Shown: positions 9,505 to 19,066, counted from the first letter of the stretch. The stretch is DNA of 64,000 nt from Frigoriglobus tundricola (GCF_013128195.2 NZ_CP053452.2:744001-808000); one strand, 5' to 3'. Notes: generated from the sequence alone by a model not told the origin. Program-made: numbers and translations.

Positions 9505-12468
9505 GTGACACAGCCCTCCGCCCCACCACGCTTCCCCTGGGTGCCGGCCGCGCTCGCCGTGGCCGCCGCGGGCGGCGCCACGTTCGGTGCGGCCGCGCTC
9601 CCGCCGACGGCCGCCGCGCCGGTCGCGGGCGGGCTGGTGCTGGTCGCGGCACTGCTGGGCTGGTGGGCCCGGGCGCCGCGGGCCGCGGCGCCGGCGGCCC
9701 GCGGCCCGGTCGCGGTGTGCGACTCGCTGCCGCCCGGCCCGGACGCGCGGATGCGCATCCTGGAGTCGGCGGTCGTCCACGCGCACGACGCGGTCGCCAT
9801 CCTCGACGCGGTCCGGGGCGCGGGGCCGGGCCGGGCGGTGATTTACGTGAACGAGGCGTTCTGCCGGCTCACCGGGTACGCGCGGCCGGAGGTGATCGGC
9901 CGGTCCCTGCACTTCCTCCGCGGCCCCGCGTCCGACCCCGACACGCTCATCAAGCTGCGGACCGCGATGGACACGGGCACGCCCCTCCGGGTGGAGCTGC
10001 GCAACTACCGCAAGGACGGCACCCCGTTCTGGGTGGACCTGAGCGCGATCCCGGTGCCCGACCCGGCCGGGCGGATCGGGCACTGGCTCCTCATCCAGCG
10101 GGACATCGACCGGCGCAAATCGGCCGAGCGGCGCGCGCGGCAGACGGGGCAACTGCTGCGGGCCATCATCGACGCGTTCCCCGGCCCGATCAGCGCCAAG
10201 GACCGTGACGGCCGGTACCTGGTCATGAACCAGTTCCAGGCCGAGCTGTTGGGCGTGAAGCCGGACGCGGCCGTGGGCCGGACGGCGGCCGAGGTGACCA
10301 CCCCCGAACACGGCGCCCGGACGGGCGAGAAGGACCGCCAGGTGATGGCCACCTGCGAGCCGGTCCAGTACGAGACCCACTACCCGGCGCCGAACGGGGA
10401 CGCGCGCCCGTGGCTGACCACCAAGGCGCCGCTGTGGATGCCCGACGGGGTCGACAGCGAACCGGCCGGCGCCCGCGGCGTGGTGACGGTGGCCCTGGAC
10501 ATCTCCGCGCTCAAGGCCGCCCAGGACGCGCTGCGGCGCAGCGAGGAGCGGTACCGGCAACTGTTCACGGCCATCCCGCACCCGGTGTTCGCCTACGACG
10601 CCAACACGCGCCGCATCCTGTCCGTGAACGAGGCCGCCGTCCGCAAGTACGGCTACACGCGGGACGAGTTCCTCGCGATGACGATGGCCGACGTGTCCGC
10701 GGCCGAGCCGGTCCCGCAGGTGAGCGGGGGGCCGGGCGACAGCGGGCTGCCCGACGGCCCCCCGGCCGCGCGCCGGCACCGCACCCGGTCCGGGGCGGAA
10801 CTCGACGTGGACGTGTCGGCGTTCGCGCTGAGCCTGGAGGGGCGGGCGGTCAAGGTGGCCCTGATCAACGACGTGACCGACCGGCGGCGGGCCGAGAACG
10901 AGTTGCGCCGCAGCGAGGAACTGTTCCGCGGCATCTTCGAGAACACCTCGGCCGGGGTGTCGCTGACCGACACGAGCGGGCTGTTCGTGTCGTGCAACCC
11001 GGCGTTCGCGGCGATGCTCGGCCGGACGGTCCCGGAGGTGCTCCGGCTCACCCCGGCGAGCGTCACGCACCCCGACGACCTGCCCGGCCAGTTGGCCCTG
11101 ATGGACGAGGTGCGGGCCGGCCGCCGGGACCGGTTCACGTACCCCAAGCGGTACGTCCGCCCGGACGGCCAGACGGTCTGGGCCGAGCTCTCCTTCGCCG
11201 CGATCCGCGCCGCGGCGGGCGGGTACGAGTACGGGCTGGGGGTGTCGATCAACGTGAGCGAGCGGCGCGAACTGGAGGACCAGTTGCGCCAGGTGCAGAA
11301 GATGGAGGCGGTCGGCCAGATGGCCGGCGGGGTCGCCCACGATTTCAACAACCTGCTGACCGCGGTGCTCGGCAACCTGTCGCTGGTGCGGCTGGCGGAG
11401 GGCGACCCGAACCGCCCGCTCCTGGCCGCCGTGGAGCAGGCGGCGCACCGCGCCGCCGACCTGACCCGCAAGCTGCTCGGCTACGCGCGGCGCAACCAGC
11501 TCGTGTTCGCCCCGGTCGAGCCGCGGGACGCGCTGGGCGAGGTGGTCGCGCTGCTCCGGCGCACCCTCGACCCGCGCATCGCCCTGACCGTGGAGGTCCG
11601 CGCCGACTGCCCGCCGGTCCACGCCGACCCGACGCTCCTGGCCCAGGCCCTCATGAACCTGTGCCTGAACGCCCGCGACGCCATGCCCGACGGCGGCGCC
11701 CTGGTGCTGTCCGCGCACCCGGTCGAGCGCGGGCCGGACGACCCGTGCCCCCCGGGCTGGGACGACCTGATCCCCGGCCGGTACGTGCGCTTCGCCGTGA
11801 CCGACACCGGCGTCGGGATGGCGCCCGACGTGCTGGGCCGGATGTTCGAGCCGTTCTTCACCACCAAGGGCATCGGGAAGGGGACGGGCCTGGGGCTGCC
11901 GATGGTGCAGGGGATCGTGAAGCAGCACCACGGGTGGATCGAGATCCACTCGCGGCCCGGCGCCGGCACCCGGATCGAGTTGAACCTGCCGATGGCCGAC
12001 GTCACCGCCACCCCGGCGGTGTCCGGCTCCCCGACGCCGCTGCCGCTGGCCCTGCCGACCCCGACCATCTCCAACACGCCCCGCGCGCGGCCCCATACGG
12101 TCCTGCTCGTGGACGACGAACCGATGATCCGCGACCTGGGCCGGGCGGTGCTGTCGCGGGCGGGCTTCCGCGTCCTCACCGCGGAGGACGGCGCCGAGGC
12201 GGTGGAGGTGTTCGCCCGGCAGTACGCCGACATCGACCTCGTGGTGCTGGACGTGACCATGCCGCGCATGTCCGGCCGCGACGCGTTCCGGCACATGACG
12301 GAACTCAATTCGAGCGCCCGCATCCTGTTCTCGACCGGCTACTCGGCCGACGATCTGGCCGAGCTGGACAGCTCCGCCGGCCTGCTGAGCAAGCCGTACC
12401 GCCCGCAGGACCTCGTGGCCGCGGTCCGCGCCGCCCTCGCCATCACCCCGCAGCCGGCCGGGGGGTAG
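9505..12468 (+). CDS. Membrane PAS-domain hybrid histidine kinase
   Basis: Two-component sensor of about 987 residues from the GTG at 9505. Order: two hydrophobic segments (roughly residues 10-60); four PAS/PAC modules, the first with the YVNEAFCRLTGYARPEVIG signature; a HisKA region with H-box AGGVAHDFNNLLTAVLGN; a HATPase with N-box NLCLNARDAMPDGG and G-boxes DTGVGM and GKGTGLGLP; and a C-terminal receiver (VLLVDDEPM, phospho-acceptor in VVLDVTMP, conserved Lys in LSKPYRP). It therefore autophosphorylates and passes phosphate to its own receiver. An upstream GTG at 9223 is in frame, but the added residues look like non-coding translation. No DNA-binding partner is adjacent. Confidence 0.92.
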   Translation: MTQPSAPPRFPWVPAALAVAAAGGATFGAAALPPTAAAPVAGGLVLVAALLGWWARAPRAAAPAARGPVAVCDSLPPGPDARMRILESAVVHAHDAVAILDAVRGAGPGRAVIYVNEAFCRLTGYARPEVIGRSLHFLRGPASDPDTLIKLRTAMDTGTPLRVELRNYRKDGTPFWVDLSAIPVPDPAGRIGHWLLIQRDIDRRKSAERRARQTGQLLRAIIDAFPGPISAKDRDGRYLVMNQFQAELLGVKPDAAVGRTAAEVTTPEHGARTGEKDRQVMATCEPVQYETHYPAPNGDARPWLTTKAPLWMPDGVDSEPAGARGVVTVALDISALKAAQDALRRSEERYRQLFTAIPHPVFAYDANTRRILSVNEAAVRKYGYTRDEFLAMTMADVSAAEPVPQVSGGPGDSGLPDGPPAARRHRTRSGAELDVDVSAFALSLEGRAVKVALINDVTDRRRAENELRRSEELFRGIFENTSAGVSLTDTSGLFVSCNPAFAAMLGRTVPEVLRLTPASVTHPDDLPGQLALMDEVRAGRRDRFTYPKRYVRPDGQTVWAELSFAAIRAAAGGYEYGLGVSINVSERRELEDQLRQVQKMEAVGQMAGGVAHDFNNLLTAVLGNLSLVRLAEGDPNRPLLAAVEQAAHRAADLTRKLLGYARRNQLVFAPVEPRDALGEVVALLRRTLDPRIALTVEVRADCPPVHADPTLLAQALMNLCLNARDAMPDGGALVLSAHPVERGPDDPCPPGWDDLIPGRYVRFAVTDTGVGMAPDVLGRMFEPFFTTKGIGKGTGLGLPMVQGIVKQHHGWIEIHSRPGAGTRIELNLPMADVTATPAVSGSPTPLPLALPTPTISNTPRARPHTVLLVDDEPMIRDLGRAVLSRAGFRVLTAEDGAEAVEVFARQYADIDLVVLDVTMPRMSGRDAFRHMTELNSSARILFSTGYSADDLAELDSSAGLLSKPYRPQDLVAAVRAALAITPQPAGG

Positions 12469-12502
12469 CGTTCGGAGCCCGGTGACAGCAGCCCGGCACC
12501 GC

Positions 12503-12528
12503 GCCCGGCCGTGATGGAACGGCCGGGC
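12503..12528 (+). terminator. Hairpin after the histidine kinase
   Basis: A perfect 10-bp stem with a 6-base loop, followed by a modest T-containing tail (ACTTCGTTT). It lies between the kinase stop and the ribosome-binding site of the Uma2 gene, so it probably ends the kinase mRNA. Confidence 0.6.
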
Positions 12529-12564
12529 GACTTCGTTTGAACGTGCGGGTGAAGGAGCCCCCGC

Positions 12565-13191
12565 ATGAGCGCCACCGTTCTCCCGATCGCACCACCCGCG
12601 ACGGCCGCAACGCCCCCACCCCTCGCAGGGCCGCGCCCGGTCCGGTGGACGTGCGACGACTTTTACGCGACGGCAAACCGGTCGTCTCTTCAGGGCCAGA
12701 AGTCCGTTCTCATCGACGGAGAAGTGCTGGTCACGCCGCCCCCCAGCCCGCTCTGTTCGATCTCGCACGCCCTTGTAGAAGAGTGGCTCCGGACGGTGTT
12801 TCCGCGCGGCCAATTCACGATCCGCAGCCAGTGGGGCATGTATTTCGGCATCAACACGGATCCGGTGCCGGACGTTGCCGTCGTGTCCGGGCCGCCCCGC
12901 GCGCACGCCCGCCACCCGCGAACGGCTCACCTGATCGTGGAAATCGCGGACACCTCGCTCGCAATTGATACGGGTGACAAGGCCAGCCTGTACGCCGCGG
13001 CCGGCATCACGGACTATTGGGTCATTGATGTCATCGATCGGCGGCTGCACCTCTTCCGTGACCCTCAGCCCGATCCGGTCGCGAAATACCGCTCGACTTA
13101 CAAACAGGTCCGTGTGCTGCTCCCGACCGACACCGTCAGCCCGCTCGCCGCCGCGGCCCATTCGGTCCCGGTCGGCGACCTGCTCCCGTAG
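12565..13191 (+). CDS. Uma2-family putative endonuclease (DUF820)
   Basis: A 208-residue protein of the Uma2 family, which has a PD-(D/E)XK nuclease fold and is strongly expanded in planctomycetes and cyanobacteria; its biological role is unknown. The expected catalytic pattern is present: Asp in VPDVAVV (103), Glu in LIVEIAD (126) and Lys in GDKASLYAAAG (139), followed by the family hallmark DYWVIDVIDRRLHLF. AAGGAG lies before the ATG. A second, degenerate copy is 1.1 kb downstream. Confidence 0.88.
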   Translation: MSATVLPIAPPATAATPPPLAGPRPVRWTCDDFYATANRSSLQGQKSVLIDGEVLVTPPPSPLCSISHALVEEWLRTVFPRGQFTIRSQWGMYFGINTDPVPDVAVVSGPPRAHARHPRTAHLIVEIADTSLAIDTGDKASLYAAAGITDYWVIDVIDRRLHLFRDPQPDPVAKYRSTYKQVRVLLPTDTVSPLAAAAHSVPVGDLLP

Positions 13192-13284
13192 AATCGCAAT
13201 TTTCGGCCCGACCGCCGGGATAGAAGATGATACAACTAACCGATGCGTGAATTGTGTCACACACCCCACCTTGAGAACGGCACC

Positions 13285-13887
13285 ATGTATCGCTGCGTCC
13301 CCTGCTTGGTCGCGATGGTCCTGGGGCCGGTGGCGCTGGCTGCCGCACCGGCGCCGGTGCCGAAAGCGGCCCAGAAGCCAAAATACTATTGCCCAACAAA
13401 GCTCGGCACGAAGTGGGTTTACAAGGGGGACAACGAGGAGCGCATCGAGGAGGTGACTGCTGTTGAGAAGAAGGAGAACGGCGTGGTGATCACGGTGGGT
13501 GTTCTCGTCGGGGAGAAAATTGTCCCGTACTCCAAAACTCTCGTTAGTGACAAGGGGCTGTTCTTCGGAACGAGTGGGCTGGATGAAAAAGCCTTCCCCC
13601 ATTGTCTGCTGAAGTTGCCTTCCAAAAGTGGCGACGAGTGGGGCTGGGAGGTGGCCGAGATCGGACGCAAGGTGACGCGCGTGACGCGCGATGGTGAAGA
13701 GGTCGAGGTGCCCGCGGGCAAGTTCCAAACCGTTCGCGTCGATTCGGAAGTGCCCATCGGGAAGCAAGGGACCCAGAAGACGACCGAGTGGTACGCCCCG
13801 GAAGTCGGTTTGGTGAAAAGCGTCACACGCTTCGGGGGCGCAGAGGACGTGAGAACCCTTAAGTCGTTCACCCCGGGAAAAGACTAG
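13285..13887 (+). CDS. Secreted protein of unknown function
   Basis: About 200 residues from the ATG at 13285, which starts a typical signal peptide (MYRCVPCLVAMVLGPVALAA, then AAP). An in-frame ATG 14 codons upstream would bury the signal peptide and is less likely. The mature part begins YYCPTKLGTKWVY and is a beta-rich, Lys/Glu/Thr/Val-rich domain with TTEWYAPEVGLVKS near the end, a pattern of exported planctomycete proteins of the DUF3108-like sort. Family assignment is tentative. Confidence 0.7.
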   Translation: MYRCVPCLVAMVLGPVALAAAPAPVPKAAQKPKYYCPTKLGTKWVYKGDNEERIEEVTAVEKKENGVVITVGVLVGEKIVPYSKTLVSDKGLFFGTSGLDEKAFPHCLLKLPSKSGDEWGWEVAEIGRKVTRVTRDGEEVEVPAGKFQTVRVDSEVPIGKQGTQKTTEWYAPEVGLVKSVTRFGGAEDVRTLKSFTPGKD

Positions 13888-14292
13888 CGGGTCATTTGTC
13901 ACGCTCGGGGCACGTGACGAGGTAATCGAGAGTCGCGACACGGCGGCGCGGGTCGGCCTGCCGGTGGGTGCCGGGGCTCGCGGGTGAGCGGATCGGGGTC
14001 GGCGGGGACGCGGAAATTCGGACGAATACCCCGCTTTGTGCGTGCAAGTCCGTGACGGGGGCTGTTACAATCGGTCCGGTGTCCTTTCTGACTGGACGGG
14101 GGGCGGTCGGTCTGATCGCGTTCCCGCCAACGATCCGGGTGCCCCGGTTGGGGCATTTTATTCATCCGAAATCCGTCAAACCGGCACTTGCTCCCTTGTA
14201 CCTCTTATGGTACGTGTGCCGGCCCGCGGCGGATGGCGGGGACTCAAGTCCCGTTCCCGCCGGGTGAATCTCTCCCGCAGGAGGTCCGACTC
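13888..14292. other. Intergenic, upstream of the second Uma2-type gene
   Basis: About 400 bases without a convincing gene. A TACAAT hexamer at 14066-14071 could be a -10 element but has no clear -35 partner. AGGAGG at about 14279-14284 is the ribosome-binding site for the following ATG. Confidence 0.4.
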
Positions 14293-14745
14293 ATGGCCAC
14301 GTCCCTTCTCGCCGCGCCGAGTCAATCGGCCGCGACCGCGCAACTCCTGACCGAGAACTGGTTGCGGAACGTCTTCTCCTCGGACCTGTACACCGTCAGC
14401 GGGCGCGGCGACGCGGAACCCGACGGCGACCACACCCCGGCCGTCGTTGTGACGCGCCGGGCCGCGGGCGAGCCGCCCGTACTCGTGGTGACGGTGTCCG
14501 ACGCGCCGGTGTCCGCCGACACCGTCGAGGACGCGGGGCGGCACGCCGCCGCGGGGGTCCGCGATTACTGGGTGATCGAGGTCGGCGCCCGCCGGCTGCA
14601 CATCTTCCGCGACCCGCAGCCCGCCGCGGACGCGAAACACGGCTATAGTTACCAACAGGTGCGCGTCCACTCGCAGAACGCGCTCGTCGCGCCGCTGGCC
14701 GCGGAAATCCACCTGGCCCAGGTGATCAACCTGTTGCCGTGGTAG
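14293..14745 (+). CDS. Degenerate, probably inactive Uma2-like protein
   Basis: 150 residues starting at an ATG with AGGAGG in front. The C-terminal half (AAAGVRDYWVIEVGARRLHIFRDPQP in two stretches) closely matches the upstream Uma2 protein, but the N-terminal ~60 residues are missing and all three catalytic positions are changed: the Asp of PDVAVV is Ala in TPAVVV, the Glu of LIVEIAD is Thr in LVVTVSD, and the Lys of DKASLYAAAG is replaced in AGRHAAAG. It is either a decaying paralogue or a non-catalytic, possibly regulatory, relative. Confidence 0.75.
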   Translation: MATSLLAAPSQSAATAQLLTENWLRNVFSSDLYTVSGRGDAEPDGDHTPAVVVTRRAAGEPPVLVVTVSDAPVSADTVEDAGRHAAAGVRDYWVIEVGARRLHIFRDPQPAADAKHGYSYQQVRVHSQNALVAPLAAEIHLAQVINLLPW

Positions 14746-14800
14746 GCCGGGTGCGGCGGGCGCGCTCTCCCGCGCCCGCGGCCCCCATTGCCAGGCCCCC

Positions 14801-15520
14801 ATGACCGAAGCTGACTGGCTGACCACAACCGATTTCGAGACCCACGTCCGGTTCGTCGCCGACCGCCTCTCCCCGCGCCGGTCGCGCCTGCTCGCGGCCG
14901 GATTCTGTCGGGCCGCCTCCAGCCTATTCGATCTCCCGGATCTGATCGCCGCGCTCGCGGTCGTAGAGGAGTACGCCGACGGTCTGGCCCCGGTGGCCGA
15001 GTTGGACAAGGCGCGGCAATTCTGTCGCGCGCTGGCGCTCAGAGCGAACGAGGCGTACACCCGCCACTACGATGGCGGGTTGAGCGGTGCGGAAGACTAT
15101 GTCCGACGCGAGTTGGGGTGGGCGGTGTCGTTTACTGCGGGCGGTCTCGTTCCGGTCGTTGATGTGGGCACGCGCGCCGCGCACGCCGCTGTGCAAGCCC
15201 GCACGGGTGCCGGACTGTTGCAATCGGTCGCGGACACCCCCGCGACCGCCGAACAAGCGCGGGTCATGCTCGGGGTCGTCTGGGACGTGGTCGGGAACCC
15301 GTTCCGGCCGGTCGCGTTCGAACCCACGTGGCGTACCGATACGGTCGTTTCGCTCGCGCGGCAGGTGTATGAGTCGCGCGAGTTCGGCGCGCTGCCCATT
15401 CTGGCCGACGCACTTCAAGACGCGGGCTGTGACAACAGCCACGTGCTGACCCACTGCCGCCACGAGAGTGGGCACGTACGCGGGTGCTGGGTGCTGGATG
15501 GGGTGTTGGGCAAAGAGTAG
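14801..15520 (+). CDS. Gemmata-type conserved protein, unknown function
   Basis: 239 residues. The N-terminus (MTEADWLTTTDFETHVRFV) and the C-terminus (NPFRPVAFEPTWRT, then ILADALQDAGCDNSHVLTHC and VRGCWVLDGVLGKE) match a large family that I know only from Gemmata-like planctomycetes, where the same head is often linked to repeat-companion domains. A leucine/alanine-rich helical middle joins them. No function is established. It ends with the normal family terminus, so it is complete. Confidence 0.75.
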   Translation: MTEADWLTTTDFETHVRFVADRLSPRRSRLLAAGFCRAASSLFDLPDLIAALAVVEEYADGLAPVAELDKARQFCRALALRANEAYTRHYDGGLSGAEDYVRRELGWAVSFTAGGLVPVVDVGTRAAHAAVQARTGAGLLQSVADTPATAEQARVMLGVVWDVVGNPFRPVAFEPTWRTDTVVSLARQVYESREFGALPILADALQDAGCDNSHVLTHCRHESGHVRGCWVLDGVLGKE

Positions 15521-15705
15521 GTCGTGGCGGCCCGGGGCTTTGCGTGTCCCGCTTGCGCCGATCCGTGTTGCGGTGCGTCGACGGACCTCGCGTGCAAACC
15601 CACGCACGACCGCGACTTACATTTCCGATGTGTCGAGAAGGCGGTGGGTCTGCATGGGTGGGAGAGGGCTTTGCGCCGGCCCACCCATGCATCGAAACGG
15701 CTGTA
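15521..15705. other. Convergent intergenic spacer
   Basis: Spacer between the plus-strand Gemmata-type gene and the minus-strand CpsD-like gene. No gene is seen. Confidence 0.4.
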
Positions 15706-16713
15706 TTACACGCGCGTCGTGACGAAACCGCGGAGCGCCCCGCCGAGTTGCTTCACCCATGTGCGCAACCCGGTGAACTCCGGACGGTTCGCGTCCGCCT
15801 CGCGAGTGACCAGGTACACCACATCGGCCGACGGACACGTCGCGTCCCGCTCCGGGATCACGCCCCACACGCCGGCGTCGATCAGCACCCAATCGAACCA
15901 CTGCCGCAACTGGCTGATGAGCTTCGGCAGGTCGCGGCCGATGGCGGCGCCGATCGCGTCGGACCCGGCCGCATCGGTCGCGGACCCGGCGGTGAGGGCC
16001 TGAAGGCCCGGGACGACGGTCGGCTGAAACGCCCACGTCAACGGCATGTGACCGCCGAGCACTTCGGCCAGTCCGGGCGCGGCCCGCAGCGCGAGCTTCG
16101 GGGCCACGCCGGGCCGGGTCACGTTCGTGTCCAGCACCAGCACCCGCTGTCCCTCGCGGGCCAGCGTGACCCCCAGGTTCAGGATCACCGTAGTCGTGCC
16201 GGCCTCCGGCGAGGCGGCCGTGAACGTGAGCACCCGCGACGTCGCTTCGGGGAGCTGCCGGGCGATCTCGTCGCGGAGCGTGCGGTACTCGCCGCTGACG
16301 GGGTGGTCGGGGAAGTGGAGCGCGACCAGCCCGGCGTCGGGGCCGTCCGTCGTGCGACCGATGGGCCGCGGCGCCGCGTCGTGGAAGCGAACCGACAGGT
16401 ACGTCCCGGTCGGCGCGTCCGGACCCGGCGCGGCGACCGACGGGGGCGCGACGACCGCTGCTGCGGGGGCGGCGATCCGCGGGAACGCGCGCGGCGGGTC
16501 CTGCTTGAGTTTCGCCTCGGGCACCGGCACCGGAGCCGTTACCGCCGCCTTCGCGGGCGCCGCGGAGAAGACCGGGCCGCCGGGGCCGCCGATTTCGACG
16601 AACGGCGGCGTCTCGGCGTCGTCCACGAACTCTTCGTCCTCGCGCTCCACTTCGGCCGTGCCCGCGGATCGTGGGGACCCGGTTCCGGTCATGGCGCTGA
16701 ACACCCGGCTCAT
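15706..16713 (-). CDS. CpsD/ParA-like ATPase lacking the P-loop lysine
   Basis: 335 residues from MSRVFSAMTG. An Ala/Pro-rich N-terminal half (1-120) precedes a SIMIBI ATPase domain resembling CpsD/CapB tyrosine kinases that regulate polysaccharide export: the EYRTLRDEI motif before the ATPase, the P-loop position at 168-175, a Walker A'-like VLVLDTNVTRPG (191-202) and Walker B-like WVLIDAGVW. The P-loop reads SPEAGTTT where the family has PGEGKTT/S, so the lysine that contacts ATP phosphates is Thr. There is no C-terminal tyrosine cluster. It is second in an operon after the ExeA-like gene, a pairing known from exopolysaccharide loci. Confidence 0.72.
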   Translation of the reverse strand: MSRVFSAMTGTGSPRSAGTAEVEREDEEFVDDAETPPFVEIGGPGGPVFSAAPAKAAVTAPVPVPEAKLKQDPPRAFPRIAAPAAAVVAPPSVAAPGPDAPTGTYLSVRFHDAAPRPIGRTTDGPDAGLVALHFPDHPVSGEYRTLRDEIARQLPEATSRVLTFTAASPEAGTTTVILNLGVTLAREGQRVLVLDTNVTRPGVAPKLALRAAPGLAEVLGGHMPLTWAFQPTVVPGLQALTAGSATDAAGSDAIGAAIGRDLPKLISQLRQWFDWVLIDAGVWGVIPERDATCPSADVVYLVTREADANRPEFTGLRTWVKQLGGALRGFVTTRV

Positions 16714-16776
16714 TCCGTACCCCTGACCGGTGGAGAAGGCCCGCTCGGGCGGGCCAATGAGGTTTAGAGCCGTCCC

Positions 16777-16804
16777 GCGGCACCGGTTCGGGAACCGGTG
16801 CCGC
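16777..16804 (-). promoter_or_regulatory. Perfect 13-bp hairpin before the CpsD-like start
   Basis: Perfect inverted repeat (16777-16789 and 16792-16804, loop of two bases) lying 63 bases upstream of the CpsD-like start on the minus strand, between the two genes of the operon. There is no T-run, so an RNA-processing or attenuating role is more likely than classic termination. Confidence 0.45.
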
Positions 16805-16919
16805 GCTCGCATACGGACGGCGAATGAAGAACGCGCCGAGGCGCGTCACCGGTACGTGACCGGTGGAGAATGAATGAGGCGGGGCGGGCGCCAACACAGG
16901 GCTCGACGAACCGTGTGAC

Positions 16920-17883
16920 TCACGCCGACCGCTTCCGACCTGCTTTTTCTTTCGGCCCGCGGGTGCCCGTGCGCTCATTCGGTTCGGACACTTTCCCGTT
17001 TCCGGTGCCCGGGTCGCCCGATCGTAACGGGTGCGGCAGCAGCACGGCGTCGCCGGCGCCGGGCTCGTCCGGTGGGGCGATGCCGAGTCGGCCCAGCGCC
17101 TCCAGCACGGCCTCCAGTTCGACCACTTCGGCGCGCCGGCCCCGGCGGCCAGCTCGAACGCCAGCCCGGCCGCCCGGTTCAGCACCCGCGGGGAGCCGCC
17201 GCACACCGCCGCCAGGAGCGTCACGGCGTCGTCGTCGAACACTTTTGCGGGGTCGCCGCCGGCCGCCCGCACCTGGTGCCGGAGGAACCCGGCCGACTCG
17301 TCCGCGGCGAGCGGCTCGACGCGCACCGCACGGCCACGCGGTCCGCGAAGAGCGCGTACGCGGGGCGCCGCAGCGCGTCGCGGAGCATCGGCTGGGCCAC
17401 CAGAACGGCGAACGCCGCCACCCCCTGCCGGGTCTCCAGGTTGCCCAGGAGGCGCAGCTCTTCCAGCGCCGCGAGGCTCAGGTGCTGCGCCTCGTCGATC
17501 ACGATGACGGTCGGAAAGGCACCCGTCGCGGCGTCGAGCAGGTGGCCGGTGACCGCGAGCCGCAGCTCCTGTTCGCTTAGCCCCTGGTAGGGCTTGCCGA
17601 GGTCGAACAGGATGGCCTGGAGCAGGTCGGCCGGGCGGTCGGCGTAGGCGTTCGGGAGCAGAGCGCGGGGCACGTCCGGCAGGAGGTCGTCGAGCCACTT
17701 CCGGGCGACGAGCGATTTGCCGACCCCGGCCGGGCCGTCGATCAGCACGGCCGGCTCGCGGCGGGCGAACGCCGCGGCGAGGGCCGCACGAGCGGCGTCG
17801 TGCGACGGGGCCGAAAAGTACGCGGCCGGATCGACGGCCGGGCGGAACGCCGGTCGGTCCAAGCCGAAGTGCGACCAGTCCAC
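16920..17883 (-). pseudogene. ExeA-like AAA ATPase with two frameshifts
   Basis: Starts at a GTG (17881-17883) with AGGAGA in front and begins VDWSHFGLDRPAF, the normal ExeA/XrtA-associated ATPase N-terminus. Walker A is GPAGVGKSL and Walker B VIVIDEAQHL. After LFADRVAVR (about 17,330) the family sequence continues in another frame (VEPLAADESAGFLRHQV, SPRVLNRAAGLAFELAA), and after about 17,145 in the third frame (VVELEAVLEALGRLGI, then a basic tail to 16,920). Both changes equal loss of one base in a GC-rich run. Restored, it is a ~320-residue ATPase. Either a true pseudogene or two base-call errors. Confidence 0.75.
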
Positions 17884-18146
17884 GGGCCGCGTCTCCTGGG
17901 GTGCAAAGGCGGGTCTTGTGGGCGGGCGAACGGTCCCCGCGTTCGGGAGCAATCGGCGGTCCGGATCGCGCAACTTGAACCCATCATTTGGGCTTCGCGT
18001 CAAGTGCCATCCACCAGTTTTTCTCTGCAAATTTTCTCGCGCCAACGGCATCAGATTTCGTACTTGCACCTACCGCTACCACCGGTATATCTTCCCATCC
18101 ACTCGCGGCGAAAACGCACCGCACTGACTGCCAGGAGGCAGAGACT

Positions 18147-18974
18147 ATGAGCAGGACGCTCACCCTGATCGACGCCGGTTGGGACTCCGTCCGCGCGACC
18201 GCGGAACGCGGTCAGCGGGCCGACGCACTGGCCCGGCTGACGACCCTGCTCGCGCGCCCCGACGTGCCCGCGGCGCTCGCCGCTGAGGGGCACCGGTTCG
18301 CGGGCGAACTGGCCCTCGATCTGGGGCGGTATGCGGCGGCCCGCCGGCACCTGAAGGTGTCCGCCGCGCTGGACCCGGGACGCGGGGGCACGCACTACCT
18401 CGCCGGCCGGGCGTGGGAAGAAGACCCGGACGGGTGCGACCGCAAGGCCGCGATCTGTTACCGCCGCGCGATGAAATTCGGTTCCCAATCTCTCCACCGG
18501 GCCGCCTTCGGGCGGGCCGCGGCACGCTGCGGAAAGGTGCGGTTCGGTGCCCGCGCGATGCTCGCTGCGGCGGAACAGGCGCCGGGCGATCTGGCCGTGG
18601 TGCGGATCGCGGTCCAGGGGCTACTGGAAGCGGGTCGGGTCGCGGCGGCACGCCGGGTGCTAATCACTACCCGGTTCCTTCGTCCCGGTGCGTCCGAACT
18701 CGTGGCGCTCTGGGAGCGGGTGAAGTTCGAAGCCGCGCGCCAGACCCAGAAGGCTGGGGCAACAGCCCGCACGCGCGAAATCGCACGGTACGCGCAGGAC
18801 GCGCATTTCGCCACGGATGGCGACCGTGTGACCTTACCCTTCGTGCGTGTCGTTCGTGGTGCGGAAGCCCCCAAGGGCGGCCCGGACGGTGTTGCCGGCA
18901 CGGTGCGGCGCGACGTCGCATCGTTCCCGCGGCCACACCTGGCCCGTCTACGGACCCGCAAAGCGGACCGGTAA
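18147..18974 (+). CDS. TPR-like helical repeat protein
   Basis: 275 residues from an ATG with AGGAGG eight bases upstream. The sequence is Ala/Arg/Leu-rich with paired-helix spacing typical of tetratricopeptide repeats (AERGQRADALARLTTLL; LGRYAAARRHLKVSAALDPG; ICYRRAMKFG; LLEAGRVAAARRVL). No signal peptide or catalytic motif is seen, and the last ~70 residues are basic and probably disordered. TPR proteins scaffold other proteins; the partner is unknown. It is divergent from the ExeA-like gene. Confidence 0.7.
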   Translation: MSRTLTLIDAGWDSVRATAERGQRADALARLTTLLARPDVPAALAAEGHRFAGELALDLGRYAAARRHLKVSAALDPGRGGTHYLAGRAWEEDPDGCDRKAAICYRRAMKFGSQSLHRAAFGRAAARCGKVRFGARAMLAAAEQAPGDLAVVRIAVQGLLEAGRVAAARRVLITTRFLRPGASELVALWERVKFEAARQTQKAGATARTREIARYAQDAHFATDGDRVTLPFVRVVRGAEAPKGGPDGVAGTVRRDVASFPRPHLARLRTRKADR

Positions 18975-19066
18975 ACGAAAACGGCGAGGACACGGGTCAG
19001 GGACGGACCCAGTGAGCGGCCGGTTAATCGACCGAGCCAAGCGGCAGGCAGGAAGCCTAGGGCCGC

